64,000 bases of DNA, from the NCBI GenBank assembly GCA_032988165.1, contig JANTQF010000110.1, positions 1-64,000 on the forward strand, read 5' to 3'. A program made the position numbers and the translations under genes. Source of the stretch: Emmonsiellopsis sp. PD_33. Lineage: Eukaryota > Ascomycota > Eurotiomycetes > Onygenales > Ajellomycetaceae. The notes below the pieces were generated by a model. The model did not search any database and had not been told where the DNA came from. It worked only from the letters and a program-made list of their open reading frames with translations. Position 1 is the first letter of the stretch, and every line of letters begins with the position of its first letter. This document shows positions 10,093 through 21,012 of this stretch, piece by piece.

Positions 10093-12172
10093 GGCTGGGT
10101 ATCCGGTCCGGCCGTAGCCTGGCCTTTGTTCTGTGTTTTGGGTGAAGGTGGTAGGTGGTGTCTAGGTAGGAGATGAGATCTGGGTGGCCCTGTGGTTGTG
10201 CAAGGTCAATTGGAGAGAACAGAGCAGCAGGCCGGCACCACACAGACAGACGCGTACCGAGAGCCAGCCTATCCGTGGCAGCTAGGAAAGCAGCAGTCGC
10301 GCAGAGAATCGGTGGCAGAAGCTGGCCGGGGAGGTTGCAGGTTGAGGTTGAGGACGGCGAGGAATAAAAAGGAGCAGCCGCTGGGTCGGGTGTGGAGCCG
10401 CGTGCCGGGCGTGCGGGATGCTGGTTGGGCCACGGGAATATCAGGAGTATCAGGATATCAGGAATCAATAGTAAGCTGGGGGATAAGGATAGAATAGGAT
10501 AGGGGTGGTAAGAATAGTAATAAACTGAGGCGTCGGCGAGAAAAAAGATCGAGGACGGTGCAGGGATCCGGGATGGGTTTTGTGGCCGCTCGTCTCGCGT
10601 GTGGCTGATCAGTCTCTGCTGGCGGAAGGAAAAAGCAACACCGACAACTTGTTTATTTTATTTATTTATTTATTTATGCAGCCCCAATGCCAATTCTCGA
10701 ATAATAATAACAACGGCATGTCTGTTTATCCCGTCGAATACCGCCAGCCTGACGTGGGGGTGGCATATTTTATTTAGCACCCAGTTCAGATCCAAACCTC
10801 CAATCAAAATATATATATATATACAATAAGCAGCCTGTATTTTCAACACACACACAAAGTAAGTATATGCCAGATTTATGAAGTGTGTGTATATATGCAG
10901 ATGGATGTATGGATGTTAATATGAGCAGAAAAGAAAAGAAGGGATGATTGACTGATCTGATGAAGAGAAAGTAAAAAAAGGGGAGGAAAAGCAAGCCATT
11001 TCTCAAAATGCATCAAGAGTCAAGAGTCAAGAGTCAAGAGTCAAGAGTCAAGAACCTTACCACTCACTTATTTAGTAGAATAAAAAGAAAAGAAAACCAT
11101 ACATCCATTCAATGAAGAATAACAGACAATAAATAAATAAATCAATCATGAAAAAAAAAAAAAAAAACTGCAAAGAACGCCCGTTTGGTAACAAACAAAC
11201 ATAGATAAAATGAAAAAAAAACAAAAAAAAAAGAAACAAAACATTCAAAAAGATCAAGAATCAAGAATCAAATCCCGCCCACCCACACCATATGCCCCCG
11301 TTTCCGTTCCCATTCCCGTTCCCATTCCGCCTCTCCATTCCTTTCCATTCCATTCCAGTCCCCCCGTTCATTCATTCGTCCGTTCCCGCCCCTCCGTCGT
11401 AAAAGAATCAACCTTCCGCTCCGCCCATCTCATCTCTGTTCCCGTTCCCGTTCCTGCAGACCACAAGGGTGAATCGCTCCATGCCTCCCTCATTTATCCA
11501 TTGATCCATCGAACCATCCCCTCCCTCCATCGACGATTGCGTAGACATACATAAACCAAGGAAAGACGTGTGTATGTATGTGTATATGAGCGTAGAACGA
11601 GTTTTTTTTTTGTCCAGGGGGGGGGAGATGGAGAGATAAATAGCAGCATAGCAACTTTGAGAAAAAAAATATTTCGTTAACATTTGGCTTTGTTTGGCAA
11701 AGATGATAAAGAAGTTTCGCGGCAAAGATTTCTCTCCCTATTTCTGGATTCCGTATGATGTGAGAAACAAATCATACATTTTTTTTGTCTCTCTCTCGAG
11801 CCCATTGTGGACCATATCTGCAGACACATGCGTGGAGGGAAGAGAGATAGAGAGGAACCCCCCCCCCCCCCCCCCCGATGCATGCGGTGACGAAGCCCAT
11901 GGCGATGGGTGCTGGTGGATAGACATCGTGAAGGGCCAAAAAAGGGGGTAACATAATCACAAAAAAAGAAAGGGGTGGGTACAGTGAAAAATGATAAAAA
12001 AAAAAGCACGGATGAGATAAAATAAATGGCAAAAGAAAAAAAAAAACACACACAAGACCCAACGCATTTCGCTCAACCCTCACATAACTTTCCGACAGGG
12101 GGACAGAGAGGACAGAGAGGACATAGATATATCGTAATCCGAGTTCACTAGAACCGGCAGCATACAGTTTGA
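10093..12172. other. 2.1-kb low-complexity intergenic region
   Basis: Lies between the start of the cytidylyltransferase gene and the 3' end of the PP2C gene, both on the minus strand. It contains a TTTA tandem (about 10652-10676), an AT tandem (10809-10822), a heptamer tandem (11013-11053), A-runs (11150-11170, 11212-11230), pyrimidine-rich TTCCCG/TTCCCA tracts (11290-11460) and a C-run (about 11860-11876). No ORF here resembles a gene. The CG-rich part up to about 10450 is probably promoter and 5' UTR of the cytidylyltransferase gene; the rest may include a long 3' UTR of PP2C. Confidence 0.5.
11013..11053. repeat. Heptamer tandem repeat, unit TCAAGAG, about 5.9 copies
   Basis: Five full identical copies of TCAAGAG are followed by TCAAGA. 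The array is perfect, so it probably arose recently by replication slippage. It lies in non-coding DNA. Confidence 0.85.
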
Positions 12173-13946
12173 TTATGAAGTAGTAGGTTTGCCGCCTAAC
12201 AAGCCGGGCGAGTTGTCGTTTGTCGTCGAAGATGGCGAGGCAGAGAAGACTCTGGGCGACTCGGAGTGTGCTTCGTGGCCGGGGGTAGCTTCACGATTCG
12301 ACTGTGGGCCGGGAGTTCCCTCTCTCTCACCCCGTGCGGCGTCATCGGAAGGGGCTTTTCGGACCTGGCTCTCGAGATCCTTGTCCTCCTCGGTGCGGTC
12401 GAACATATCCTCGTCACCTATATCGGTCAGGACCTCTGTGCCGTCCCCAAGAAGGATGATCCTACCAGACCTGCCTCCTCTGGATCGGGCATCAAGGCCA
12501 TGTTCGTACTCATCGGGGCTGTCATCGAATTGGTGGCGGACGCCAGGGCCGCGGAATTCAGCTGTACATATATTAGCAAGGGTCAATCCAGGCACAAGAC
12601 AAGGATATTACCGTATTCCGGAGGGGCGCACGGGCCGTCGCCATTTGCAACGCGCTCTCCGATAGTCTTGTACCATTCCTCCTTGGTCTTGCCGTGGAGC
12701 AGTCCAACAATGACCATAGTCATGTTGTCGCATCCGACACCTCCGGTTTCGCTATTGGATGCCAAGCAGTTATCCATCATGTTTTCACAAATCTGGTGTA
12801 GTTCTTGTTTGGCTGCGATGCCTCGTCTGACGAACTCGATCACTGCCTGCGAAGACTGGCAATCCCAGATACCTAAACAAGAGGGGTGTCAGAAAAACAC
12901 CACAAAATCAGACATGTATTAAACAGAGGTTGCGTACCGTCACAGGCAATCACCAGAAATTCATCGTCCTCGGTAATCTCATGAGTAGTGACGTCAGGAT
13001 ACGCAGTCACGATTTGCTGTTCTGGCGCAAGGTCTGCGCTCTTTTTGAATTCGAAATCGCCCAGCGCACGAGACAGTGCCAAATTGCCATTGACTCTGCC
13101 AAAGTCGACGAAACCACCAGCAGCGCTTATCCGTGCCTTTTCGCCTATTTATGTTGTAAGAATGGGAGTAACGGGGGCGGGAAGAGCCGGACTAACCTTC
13201 GTTCTGTGGCTTGTGGTCAAAAGACAGCGGCTTTGCCCGGCCTTTGACACCCAAGACCGATCTCGAGTCTCCAGCATTTGCCTGTGTATTTCTGTGAGTA
13301 CGTGGCAAAGCGATAGAAATTGAAAGGGGATAAAACATACCACTCTGATCTTCTCCTTTGAGATCACGGCCACGGAAGCCGTGCAACCCGAAACTTCTTC
13401 CTCGTATTTTGGATCTGAATCGCATTGGCAGCCTGTTAGCCGGAATAGGCTCGCTCCACTGGGGGTTGAGGAGTGACGGATGGTCCATGAACGAACCTTC
13501 CAAGATCGCTCTATCAGTTGCCAAAAAACCGTCCCTCAACGCCTGCTCGATATCGCCTTTCGCAAAGGCATCCTGGCTGGCCACGATGCGGTGGACGTGG
13601 TCTCCGGCGAACAAGGCGACCTTTTCGCCGCCGTGGCCATCGTAGACGCCGAAGAAAGAGAGGCGATCGTCGGGGTCTGTGGGCTGGTGGTTTTTGGCTA
13701 GGTATTTGGCTTGCAGGTCGAGGACGGCGGCGTGGGCATCCTCCATACTTATTCTCCAGCCCTGCATGGCGGAGACTCCATACAGCACGCACTCATCCTG
13801 GCCCTCGTCTGATATCTGGGGGCCGGGGGCGGGGATGTCAGCAGTGATCGCGGGGGATGGCGCGGGCGATAAGGGCGGTGCAGGCGGGCAGAGCAAGCGG
13901 GGCAACTAACCTTCTCGACCACAGGCTCCGACAGAGTTTGCCCCAT
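12173..13946 (-). CDS. PTC2: Protein phosphatase 2C (Ptc2/Ptc3 type)
   Basis: Seven exons: 13946..13911, 13815..13497, 13414..13341, 13281..13197, 13144..12938, 12872..12612 and 12561..12173; phases agree and give 456 residues. The protein starts MGQTLSEPVVEK, a typical N-terminus of this subgroup with a likely N-myristoylation glycine. PP2C motifs in order: RISMEDAH (33-40, metal-binding acid), GVYDGHGG (68-75, catalytic Asp), EVSGCTASVA after the second splice, VANAGDSRSVL, RVNGNLALSRALGDF, CDGIWD and GVGCDNMTMVIV. It is a Mg/Mn-dependent Ser/Thr phosphatase; yeast Ptc2/Ptc3 switch off the Hog1 pathway and the DNA damage checkpoint. The last 130 residues are an acidic, Ser/Pro-rich extension outside the catalytic domain. 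The donor GTTCGT at 13496 looks unusual but is the only one that restores the KYEEEVSGC core in phase. Confidence 0.94.
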
Positions 13947-15138
13947 GATTGACGGGGAGCGGGAGACGGGGGTGGAGGGGGGACGGGCGGGCAAGGGGCA
14001 TGCACGGGGGGTGCGGGGGAGGTGAAAAATTCAACGTTCGGGGAGGGTGGTTTGGGATGGGTTGACGGCGCCAATCAGCAGCGGGAGACGGCAGAGGAGC
14101 AGAGACTTCGCGGCAGACAGTGGCTGGCAGGGGATGGAGCAGAGGAGAGAGCAGTTGCAGCGGGTTGTGGTGGTGGTGGTGGGTGTGGTGGTGGTGGTTG
14201 TGGTGTAGGTAGGCGTGGTGCAGGCGTGGTGTGGTTGGCCTGGGGCGGGTTGGGTGGTCTGGTCTGGCTGGTCTGGGCTGGCTGCCTCGCCAGTGACCGA
14301 AAAAGCTTAGCTTGCCTGCTGTGGGAGATAGATACTCTAGATACACCCTGATATTGTCTACTATGGAATTATTATTCACAAACACACAATGCAGTAGTAA
14401 TTGCTCCCAGGCACTTCCCAGCCACTGTCCTCCAGCCACACGCCCTTCAAGTCTCAGCTCCCAACGGTGGCCGGTTGCTGCCCCGCGGCATCCATCGTCT
14501 GCATCCCGCATGCACCAGCGCCATCCCCGCGACATTGGTGGCATCCGGTTGGCTGTGCCCGACTAGACCCTCCGCCCGGCCTGCAATAAAAAACCCGCTG
14601 CACATGGACTGCCCGCGTGCTCATGGGATACACCACCCGGGTGCCTACATAGGTACTGGGTTTAATATCCTTTCTATTCCAGCCCAATATCTCCATTATC
14701 ATTGCCGTATGGGCGTATGTATGTATCTCCATTACCAGTGCCGACGCATCTCTCACGCCTCCCCGTATGCACCTAGACCATTGCAGAACTGGCGATCCCC
14801 GGTTCGTGGGCTAAGATACGTGTCCAGCCGCCTGCCTGCCTATCTAGCATCTGATAAGATGGCGTGATGCTTTTTGTATCCATTTCTGCCTGGGAACTGC
14901 TCCGTGTCAAGAGATAGACCCATTAAAACTCTCTGCACCTTTCAACCCTCAAATCCTCTGTCACCACTTCCCCAGATCCCCCATATCCCAAGCCGAATAC
15001 GGCTGCTTCGTATCCAGAACTCGACCCTGACATCGCGAGGGCGGAATCACCCACAATACCCGGTGGTACCATCATCTTTCTCCCGAACCCCTAATGTCCA
15101 GATTATATAGAAAGCCATCCCACCAACCCCCCGCCAAC
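13947..15138. other. Intergenic: PP2C promoter and GNAT 3' flank
   Basis: Contains the PP2C promoter with a GGT/GTGGTG-rich tract (about 14160-14235). The stretch 14350-15110 has open frames but none looks like a protein family or has convincing codon bias. No gene called. Confidence 0.5.
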
Positions 15139-15717
15139 CTAACCCATCACCCCCCCCATCTCCCTAACCATCCTAACCCCCCCCCTCCCCGCCCCATAAT
15201 ACCCCCGCACCCACTCCACCTCCTCAAACCCACACCCCCTATACAACCTCCTCGCCACCCCCCTCCCCTCATCAACCCACAACTGCACAACCCGACACCC
15301 ACGCTCGCCCTTGCCCACCCGCTCCTCAACAACCTGCCGCATCAGCTCCCGCCCCACCCCCTTCCCGCGATGGCCCTCCGCCACGCACACTTTGTGCAGT
15401 AAGGCCGTGTCGCGGAGGCGGACGTAGACGGCGTAGGCGATTATGTTGTTATTATTATTATTCGTATTGGTTGGGGTGGTGGTTGGGGAGGTGGCGTATA
15501 GAATGCGCGTGTTGGGTTTCTTGCGCCAGAGGTTTGGGTCGGAGAAGTCGAAGGCTTCGGAGGCGGGGAAGGTTTTTTTCTCGAGCCGGTTGAGGTGGGA
15601 GAGGATGGTGAGGGCTGTTTGTTTGTCGCGGATGGAGGAGAGGGGGGTTAGGAGGAGGGTGGGAGTGGGAGTGGGAGTGGGAATGGGAGTTGGGCAAGAA
15701 GAAGGGGAGGGGGTCAT
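15139..15717 (-). CDS. GNAT-family N-acetyltransferase
   Basis: A single exon of 192 residues, the usual size for one GNAT domain. Motif A with the acetyl-CoA pyrophosphate loop is clear at residues 110-126 (VCVAEGHRGKGVGRELM, with the R/Q-x-x-G-x-G/A signature), and motif B follows at about 150-173 (ARRLYRGCGFEEVEWVRGYY). The N-terminus is Pro/Thr-rich, and a run of Asn (83-91) from an ATT/ATA-type repeat sits in the loop before motif A. The substrate cannot be told; proteins of this layout include N-alpha-acetyltransferases of the Naa50/San type as well as small-molecule acetylating enzymes. Orientation is divergent from MZT1. Confidence 0.85.
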   Translation of the reverse strand: MTPSPSSCPTPIPTPTPTPTLLLTPLSSIRDKQTALTILSHLNRLEKKTFPASEAFDFSDPNLWRKKPNTRILYATSPTTTPTNTNNNNNNIIAYAVYVRLRDTALLHKVCVAEGHRGKGVGRELMRQVVEERVGKGERGCRVVQLWVDEGRGVARRLYRGCGFEEVEWVRGYYGAGRGGVRMVREMGGVMG

Positions 15718-16850
15718 GATGCCCCTTTCTTCTGTTTCTGTCTTGTTCTGTTATTGATGGGTAAGTAGGAACACAGGTGGTGTGGAATTAACCTTTGGCC
15801 GGGGTGGAAAAAGCCAATGGGAAGGAATCGGCGCCGCACAGGCCACAGCCCTAGCCGGTTACGTCATTGCCCGGCTCGGTCTGGAAAGTGCCAGTGTGTT
15901 GATTCTCCGATTTCGTCATGAAATGGAAACATCATATCCTGTCCTACCTTGACTCCGAGTCCCCATGAACTTTTAAAAAATCCCGATCTGCTCTTGAAAG
16001 TACTGAAGCATTATTGACCATTCCCTTCTGACAAGGTAGTTACACATAGTAGTAGTTACCAGATCACTTAAAACCAGCTTCTCCAAAACGCCAAAAATAC
16101 CCACCGGCAAGATAACTAAATTGGTTTTCCTCAAGCAATGGTTTTTTTTTAAATCTGGCCAGTAGAGTAGAGAGGTATATAAAGCTAGATACATACATAC
16201 ATTACACAGTTAGCCACTGCCTACTTTATCTACTATGTGATGGCATTGATATTGGTAATTCTTTGATGGGATTTCTATATAAATCCCATATCTATATCTT
16301 GCAACAGATGGAAGGAAGTAAGTGTGCTGTGTCATTAGCCATAACGCACTGGTCAGCTTTTCATGTTGTAAATGGGGGCGTTGTTTAGTTTAGCATTTAT
16401 TTCAGTATTTTAGCTACAGGTACCCATATCAGGGTGGAGTTGGATTATTTCTTTCTTCCTTCCTTTTTTTTGGAAATCCTCAGCAATCAAAATAAGTAAA
16501 GGACATACAGAGAATAAACAGGTTTACTAATCTTTACCCTGGCTGGAGACAGATTTCAAGAGAGGGGTGTGGGGGTTAGTTTAAAGTTATTTAGCGTTCC
16601 CCCAGAATCAAAAAAAGACGCGAAACTGCCACCAAAACGCGAACTTCAACCTCACCTCAAACGAAATCTACCCCAGTCCCTCCTCCTCCACCACGAGAGA
16701 GGAACTCCAAATTTAATTACTTACCTCCTATAATAAAACCAAATTCCTCTCCCTTCTTTTTCCAAAGAGAAAAGGAAAGAAAGAAAGAGCTGGTTTACAA
16801 AACCCCAGCCTCCCAGAGACCCCCCCCCCCCAAAAAAAAAGCCAAAAACC
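15718..16850. promoter_or_regulatory. Divergent intergenic region between GNAT and MZT1
   Basis: About 1.1 kb separates the two start codons, so both promoters lie here. A CRE-like TTACGTCA sits near 15860. The centre (15950-16500) is AT-rich without coding features. Confidence 0.45.
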
Positions 16851-17524
16851 ATGCCCCCAACCCAACAACAGCAAGACGACAAGCGACAAGCCGCCCGCGA
16901 AGTCATCGATATCTTGCATGAAATCTCTACGATCTTGGTGAGTTAACAATAACCAATAACCAATAACCCCCTCCCTCCCATTTATGGGGTGGACCATCGC
17001 CTTGCCAATCCATCCCCCCCCTTGGCTTGGATGGAGGTGGGGGGCATAGAACAAGCGAATTAAAAAAGAAATAAGAAATAAGAAAACTAACTAACCAAAA
17101 AAAAACACTTAAAAAAAAAGAACACCCACCTCGACCGCACCGAGCTGTCCCTGTGCGTCTCGCTGATTGAGAACGGGGTTAATCCTGAGGCGTTGGCGGT
17201 ATGTTGTTGTTTTTTTTCTTTTATTTTTCTCTTGTTTTTTTTTTTTAATGCATGTGGGGTGGTGGTTCGTGGTTGCTGTAGCATCAAGGGAGAGATTGTA
17301 CTATGTTCAAGTTGGGAATGGGGGGATGAGTTGGTTTTTTGTTTGAAGTGCTGGGTACAGACAGAGATGGAGGGAAAGACGGGGGCGGTGGGGGGGGGGG
17401 GGGAGATTGATATCGATAGGTTTGCAAATGCTAACCACTTTTCTCGAATTAGGCCGTCATCAAAGAACTACGGAAGGAGGCTGCTGCTTCTGCTGAGGGG
17501 GATGGGGTTGCTGGTGGTGTTTGA
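16851..17524 (+). CDS. MZT1: Mitotic-spindle organizing protein 1 (MOZART1)
   Basis: Three tiny exons, 16851..16937, 17121..17198 and 17453..17524, encode only 78 residues, the normal family size. Key conserved pieces are AAREVIDILHEISTIL (end of exon 1), THLDRTELSLCVSLIENGVNPEAL (exon 2, trimmed here: core ELSLCVSLIENGVNPEAL) and AVIKELRKE (exon 3), aligning over the whole length with human MZT1. The protein is a gamma-tubulin complex partner that binds the N-termini of GCP subunits and helps recruit or activate the complex at spindle pole bodies. No exon exceeds 30 codons and the introns are low-complexity (A-runs, T-runs, G-run), so a plain ORF scan does not see the gene. All splice phases are 0. 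Start ATG at 16851 is the first in the frame. Confidence 0.93.
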
Positions 17525-18244
17525 GTTGGAGGGAGGGAGGGAGGGAGGGATGGGGGATGGATGGGGGATAGGTTGAAATCCGTTGACTAAACAACTAGTT
17601 TGTTGGCTGGTTGATCAATTGGGGAAGGGGACGGGTGGCGGATGCGACGCGGTGGAGTTTAAAATTTGACTCTACGGTGTGATTATTCGGTGGAGGAGAT
17701 GGGGGGCCAAGAGAGAGAAGTGTCTGGCTAAAGTATCTGAGATGGACGGTGTATGTCCTCGTTCAGACATGACATGACATTTGACGACAAGAGGAAGGAG
17801 ATGGAGATGGGAAACATGATCGATCAGTTCTTTTGGGGTATTCACATTTGACCGTTCGGGGTGACCTAGGGTGGGTGAACTGGCGTTGGATAACTATGGT
17901 GTTTGGTGTTTTTCTCCCTATTTTATTTTATTTTATTTTTTTACTTCACAGCTAGAAGATGAGGTCCTGTTACTCTACATTGCGGGTTTTATGTCAGCCT
18001 CAGGAAGAGATATGAAGAACTAGATAGCTACGCCCAATATATTTACGTGGATGTAGTTGCACAGCAATTGTGATGGGACTAGATTCCTCTGTTTATTTAT
18101 TGTCTCCTGAGAGTAGGAATCCACAAGGAGAGAGAACTGCCTGTTGCGGAAGGATACCCAGTTCCATATAGCAAGTAAAACATGGCCTTGATACGAAGCC
18201 GAGAGAACTACAAGGAGGATGTAGCAAAACCTACTTTATAAAAC
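17525..18244. other. Intergenic, 3' flank of MZT1
   Basis: GGGA-type simple sequence follows the stop, then unique AT-rich sequence. No gene recognised between MZT1 and the aminotransferase relic. Confidence 0.45.
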
Positions 18245-18900
18245 CTACTTCATTGTCTTCATATCCGGACAAAAATCCCCCAATGCCTGATGCCAATTCA
18301 CTGCTCCCTGCACTGGCTCCACGATAATCACCCCGACCTCCGGTTCAAATAGTTTTTGCGTCCTCGCGATATCATTTTATGGAGCGAGGATGACCTGGTG
18401 AGGCAGACACAGCGGACTGGACACTTCGAAGTAGAGGGTGTTTGTTACCATGATGCCATCTTTGGAATACGATAACCTAGATTCCAACTTCATCAGCCCA
18501 GAGCCAGCATCTTCCAACCAGATATACGTAACTTTTTGCGCTGGGGATAAATAACCGCGACGGCTGGAGTATTTATTGGCTTCCATGCCCGAGGTAATTA
18601 CAGAACTGCAACATATCCATACCAGGAAAACGAGAGCCGATTGCCTCTGCCAATTCAGTCTCTTTCTGGCCGGGAGCACCATTGTTGATTTGATACTCAT
18701 AGCTGCCGTTTGCTCAACTGCGGCCTTGATAGCCGGATGCGGGCAGCCAAACATGCCGGGCGAAATACTCAGACCCAAAGTCAAGGTATTATGCGCCATC
18801 AAGCAGCATCAGAGAGCAGTCTTTTCCAGCGGTCATGACCAGTGGGAACTGTTGATACGCTCACAAAGATAGCCCGAGAATTACCAGCGGGCATAATCTT
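18245..18900 (-). pseudogene. Class III (PLP-dependent) aminotransferase relic
   Basis: Pieces of one aminotransferase of the glutamate-1-semialdehyde 2,1-aminomutase type lie in order on the minus strand but in changing frames. From the N-terminal side: KIMPAGNSRAIF (from 18900), FPLVMTAGKDCSLMLLDGA then a stop and YLDFGSEYF (18848-18762), PGMFGCPHPAIKAAVEQT (18760-18662), ETELAEAIGSRFPGMDMLQF (18662-18597), SGMEANKYSS (from about 18592), PHQVILAP then a stop at 18379-18377, and NDIARTQKLFEPEVGVII plus VEPVQGA (to about 18290). That makes at least four frameshifts and two in-frame stops. The lysine that binds PLP lies beyond the preserved part, so the C-terminal half is missing too. No functional product is expected. 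A 5' extension may reach about 19200 but is too decayed to call. Confidence 0.82.
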
Positions 18901-20097
18901 GGAATTGCATTGATTCACAGTTTGCGGACCCCGGGGGTTGGTTCATGGCGAGATATTGCGCTACAAGGGTAGCCAAAAGGCCGGCGACCTTGCCGTGCTG
19001 TACACTCATGATTGAACGAACAGGCAAGATGCGCACAGGTCTACTAGAAACTCGTCTAAGCAAGCCCTGTAAGGACACGAAGGTGATTATATGAATAGGG
19101 CATTTTCTTCTGATGAAGTCAATCCCGGGCGGGGTCATCGGGATAAGCTGTCTGGCGCTCACAGCTCTCGAGAGTCGTCTCTTCTCCGAAAAGGCCCACA
19201 CCCTCTTTCATTGGAAGACTTGTAAAACGGGCGGATTTTCCCTAGGAAATGAGTAGACTGGAGAGATCTGGCCGGTAGTTATCAGGCTTGAAGATGGATT
19301 GATGGATGTAGTGATCGTTTTGGGATAGTCAAACCCTAACTAACTAGAATCTCTTGGCGCGAATAACTCCCCCTTTCTCAACGCGTCGTTCCCCCATTTC
19401 ATTCCTTCAAGTCGTCTTCTTGTTCGGTTTCCCCATTATGTTGATCCTCTAATTTTCCTAAAGCTTAGTTCTCATAAACCTGTAATACCGCCGTCAAATA
19501 TGCATTCTTTCGAATCCTCCATTCCCAATGCCGGACCCCCCGTCCCACAACCTAACCGCCCTCTGGCAGACTATGTGAGCTTTGGACACTGAGTAAGTGC
19601 CGATACCCAGGCGTTTCTTTGTCGCCAGATACCGATTCCTCCGTGGGCAGGAGGTTCTAATAGAAAGAGCCGAATGGAGGCGTGGTGCTGGAAACTATCC
19701 CATTGCAAGCCTTGCTGAAACATGGTTAAGCCTCCCTCCTGGCTATTGTTCCTCTTCACGGAACCATCTCAATGATGGTAGGAGGATCTGAGTTATACTG
19801 TGCCCCTCCTTCAACCCGATTTGCATGGCGAGACTCTTGAAATGGTACTAGTAGGTAGTTCTCATCCTATCTGCAAATGAAATGTTTTGTTGCCAGGTTG
19901 TCTAATTTAAGAGGAGTAGTTCTATTTACAAACAATGCATTTTTTTATATAAAACAGGGTTCATATATCTGGTAAAAAGCGGTTCTATGCGGAATCCGGT
20001 ACGCTGTCGTGGCGTCGACGGTCGAATTCGGCGATATCAATTCAGGAGTTCGCCTGATGGAACACCAAGATCCTCAGCCCGTCTGACGCACTCTCCG
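18901..20097. other. Intergenic: decayed DNA between the aminotransferase relic and the NmrA-like gene
   Basis: Short open frames (such as 19500-19592 on the plus strand and 18881-19201 on the minus strand) do not match any family I know. The part next to the relic may be its eroded N-terminus or promoter. Remaining sequence is unique and non-repetitive. Confidence 0.4.
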
Positions 20098-21012
20098 CTA
20101 AACAACAACGCCTGGATTCTTCTGCACCTCGTCGATAATCTCTCGAGTTGTTCGAAATTGTAGTCCAGGGAAGAACTTTTGCCGATGGGCCTCTACTTTC
20201 TTCTGGTCTAAATGGCCAGCCCCCAAGGGAACGAAGAGTTTGTAGTGGCAGTTAAGAACCTCCTCTTCATCCGTCGACGTTTGGATCGTATCGAGGATTT
20301 TCCCTAGGCCGGTATATTCGACATCCCACGCGCCGGGCCACCGTTGTTGAACCAAGTTGGCCAGGTCATTCCAACACGTCTTTTCGCCGGAGATATACGT
20401 GTACGGTTCCCAGGAAGGAGCCTCAGCGAGGAGAGCCAGAGATTTTGCCAGATCACGGGCGACGGTCACATCTAGGACTTCCTTGCCCGTCCCGGGAATG
20501 TCTATCTTTTTGTCCGTGATGTTGACTGCAAATGTCTCTCCGATATCCCCAAAGTATCGATTCTGCTTGGGCACGACGAAATCGACTAACCAGCCCACGC
20601 TTACAAGCGTCCACTCAAGCTCTGTCTGCTCACGGAGAACCTTGCGGATCGGCTCGCGGGTGTGGTAGTAGAAGAGTGGTATATCGGGGTAATTTTCCAA
20701 GTCGCCGCCGTATTCGGACGGGATGAATCGTTTGCACTTCGGACTGGCCTGGCATGCCTGGATCAAGTTGCGATGCACGTCAATGAACTCGGAAGTATAT
20801 GAGAGGATCATGGAGATGAGCATCTCGCAGTCTTGGATGGCGGCCGTCAATGAAGCAACGGAGTAATCCGTTACCACCTGCGTGATGGAAGGGCGGTTCT
20901 CAAAGGCGTCTTTCTTGCTCCGGCTGAGAATCACCACCTCATGGCCGTATTTTGGAAATTCGTCGCAGATGTATCTGGCCATTGAGCCAGAACCGGCCAC
21001 GGCAATACGCAT
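20098..21012 (-). CDS. NmrA-like NAD(P)-binding protein
   Basis: A single exon of 304 residues. The N-terminus MRIAVAGSGSMARYI is a Rossmann dinucleotide loop (G-x-G-x-x-A), with a likely NADP-selective basic patch at SRSKK (31-35). Then come the family marks KRFIPSEYGGD (about 113-123), in which PSEYG is typical of the isoflavone reductase/NmrA group, and a C-terminal substrate lobe. Members are either oxidoreductases acting on phenolic compounds or redox-sensing regulators such as NmrA; the sequence does not decide between them. The fingerprint loop GSGSMAR differs from the GxxGxxG of active isoflavone reductases, so a sensor role or altered cofactor geometry is possible. It stands alone beside an aminotransferase relic, not in a clear pathway. 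Confidence 0.85.
   Translation of the reverse strand: MRIAVAGSGSMARYICDEFPKYGHEVVILSRSKKDAFENRPSITQVVTDYSVASLTAAIQDCEMLISMILSYTSEFIDVHRNLIQACQASPKCKRFIPSEYGGDLENYPDIPLFYYHTREPIRKVLREQTELEWTLVSVGWLVDFVVPKQNRYFGDIGETFAVNITDKKIDIPGTGKEVLDVTVARDLAKSLALLAEAPSWEPYTYISGEKTCWNDLANLVQQRWPGAWDVEYTGLGKILDTIQTSTDEEEVLNCHYKLFVPLGAGHLDQKKVEAHRQKFFPGLQFRTTREIIDEVQKNPGVVV

Noticed and set aside
9650..10468. 272-codon minus-strand ORF overlapping the cytidylyltransferase first exon
   Set aside because: It is a shadow frame of a GC-rich coding exon; the real frame carries the catalytic HLGH motif.
19500..19592. Small plus-strand ORF (MHSFESSIPNAG...) as the start of a spliced gene
   Set aside because: A donor-like GTGAGC is present, but no following exon could be recognised.
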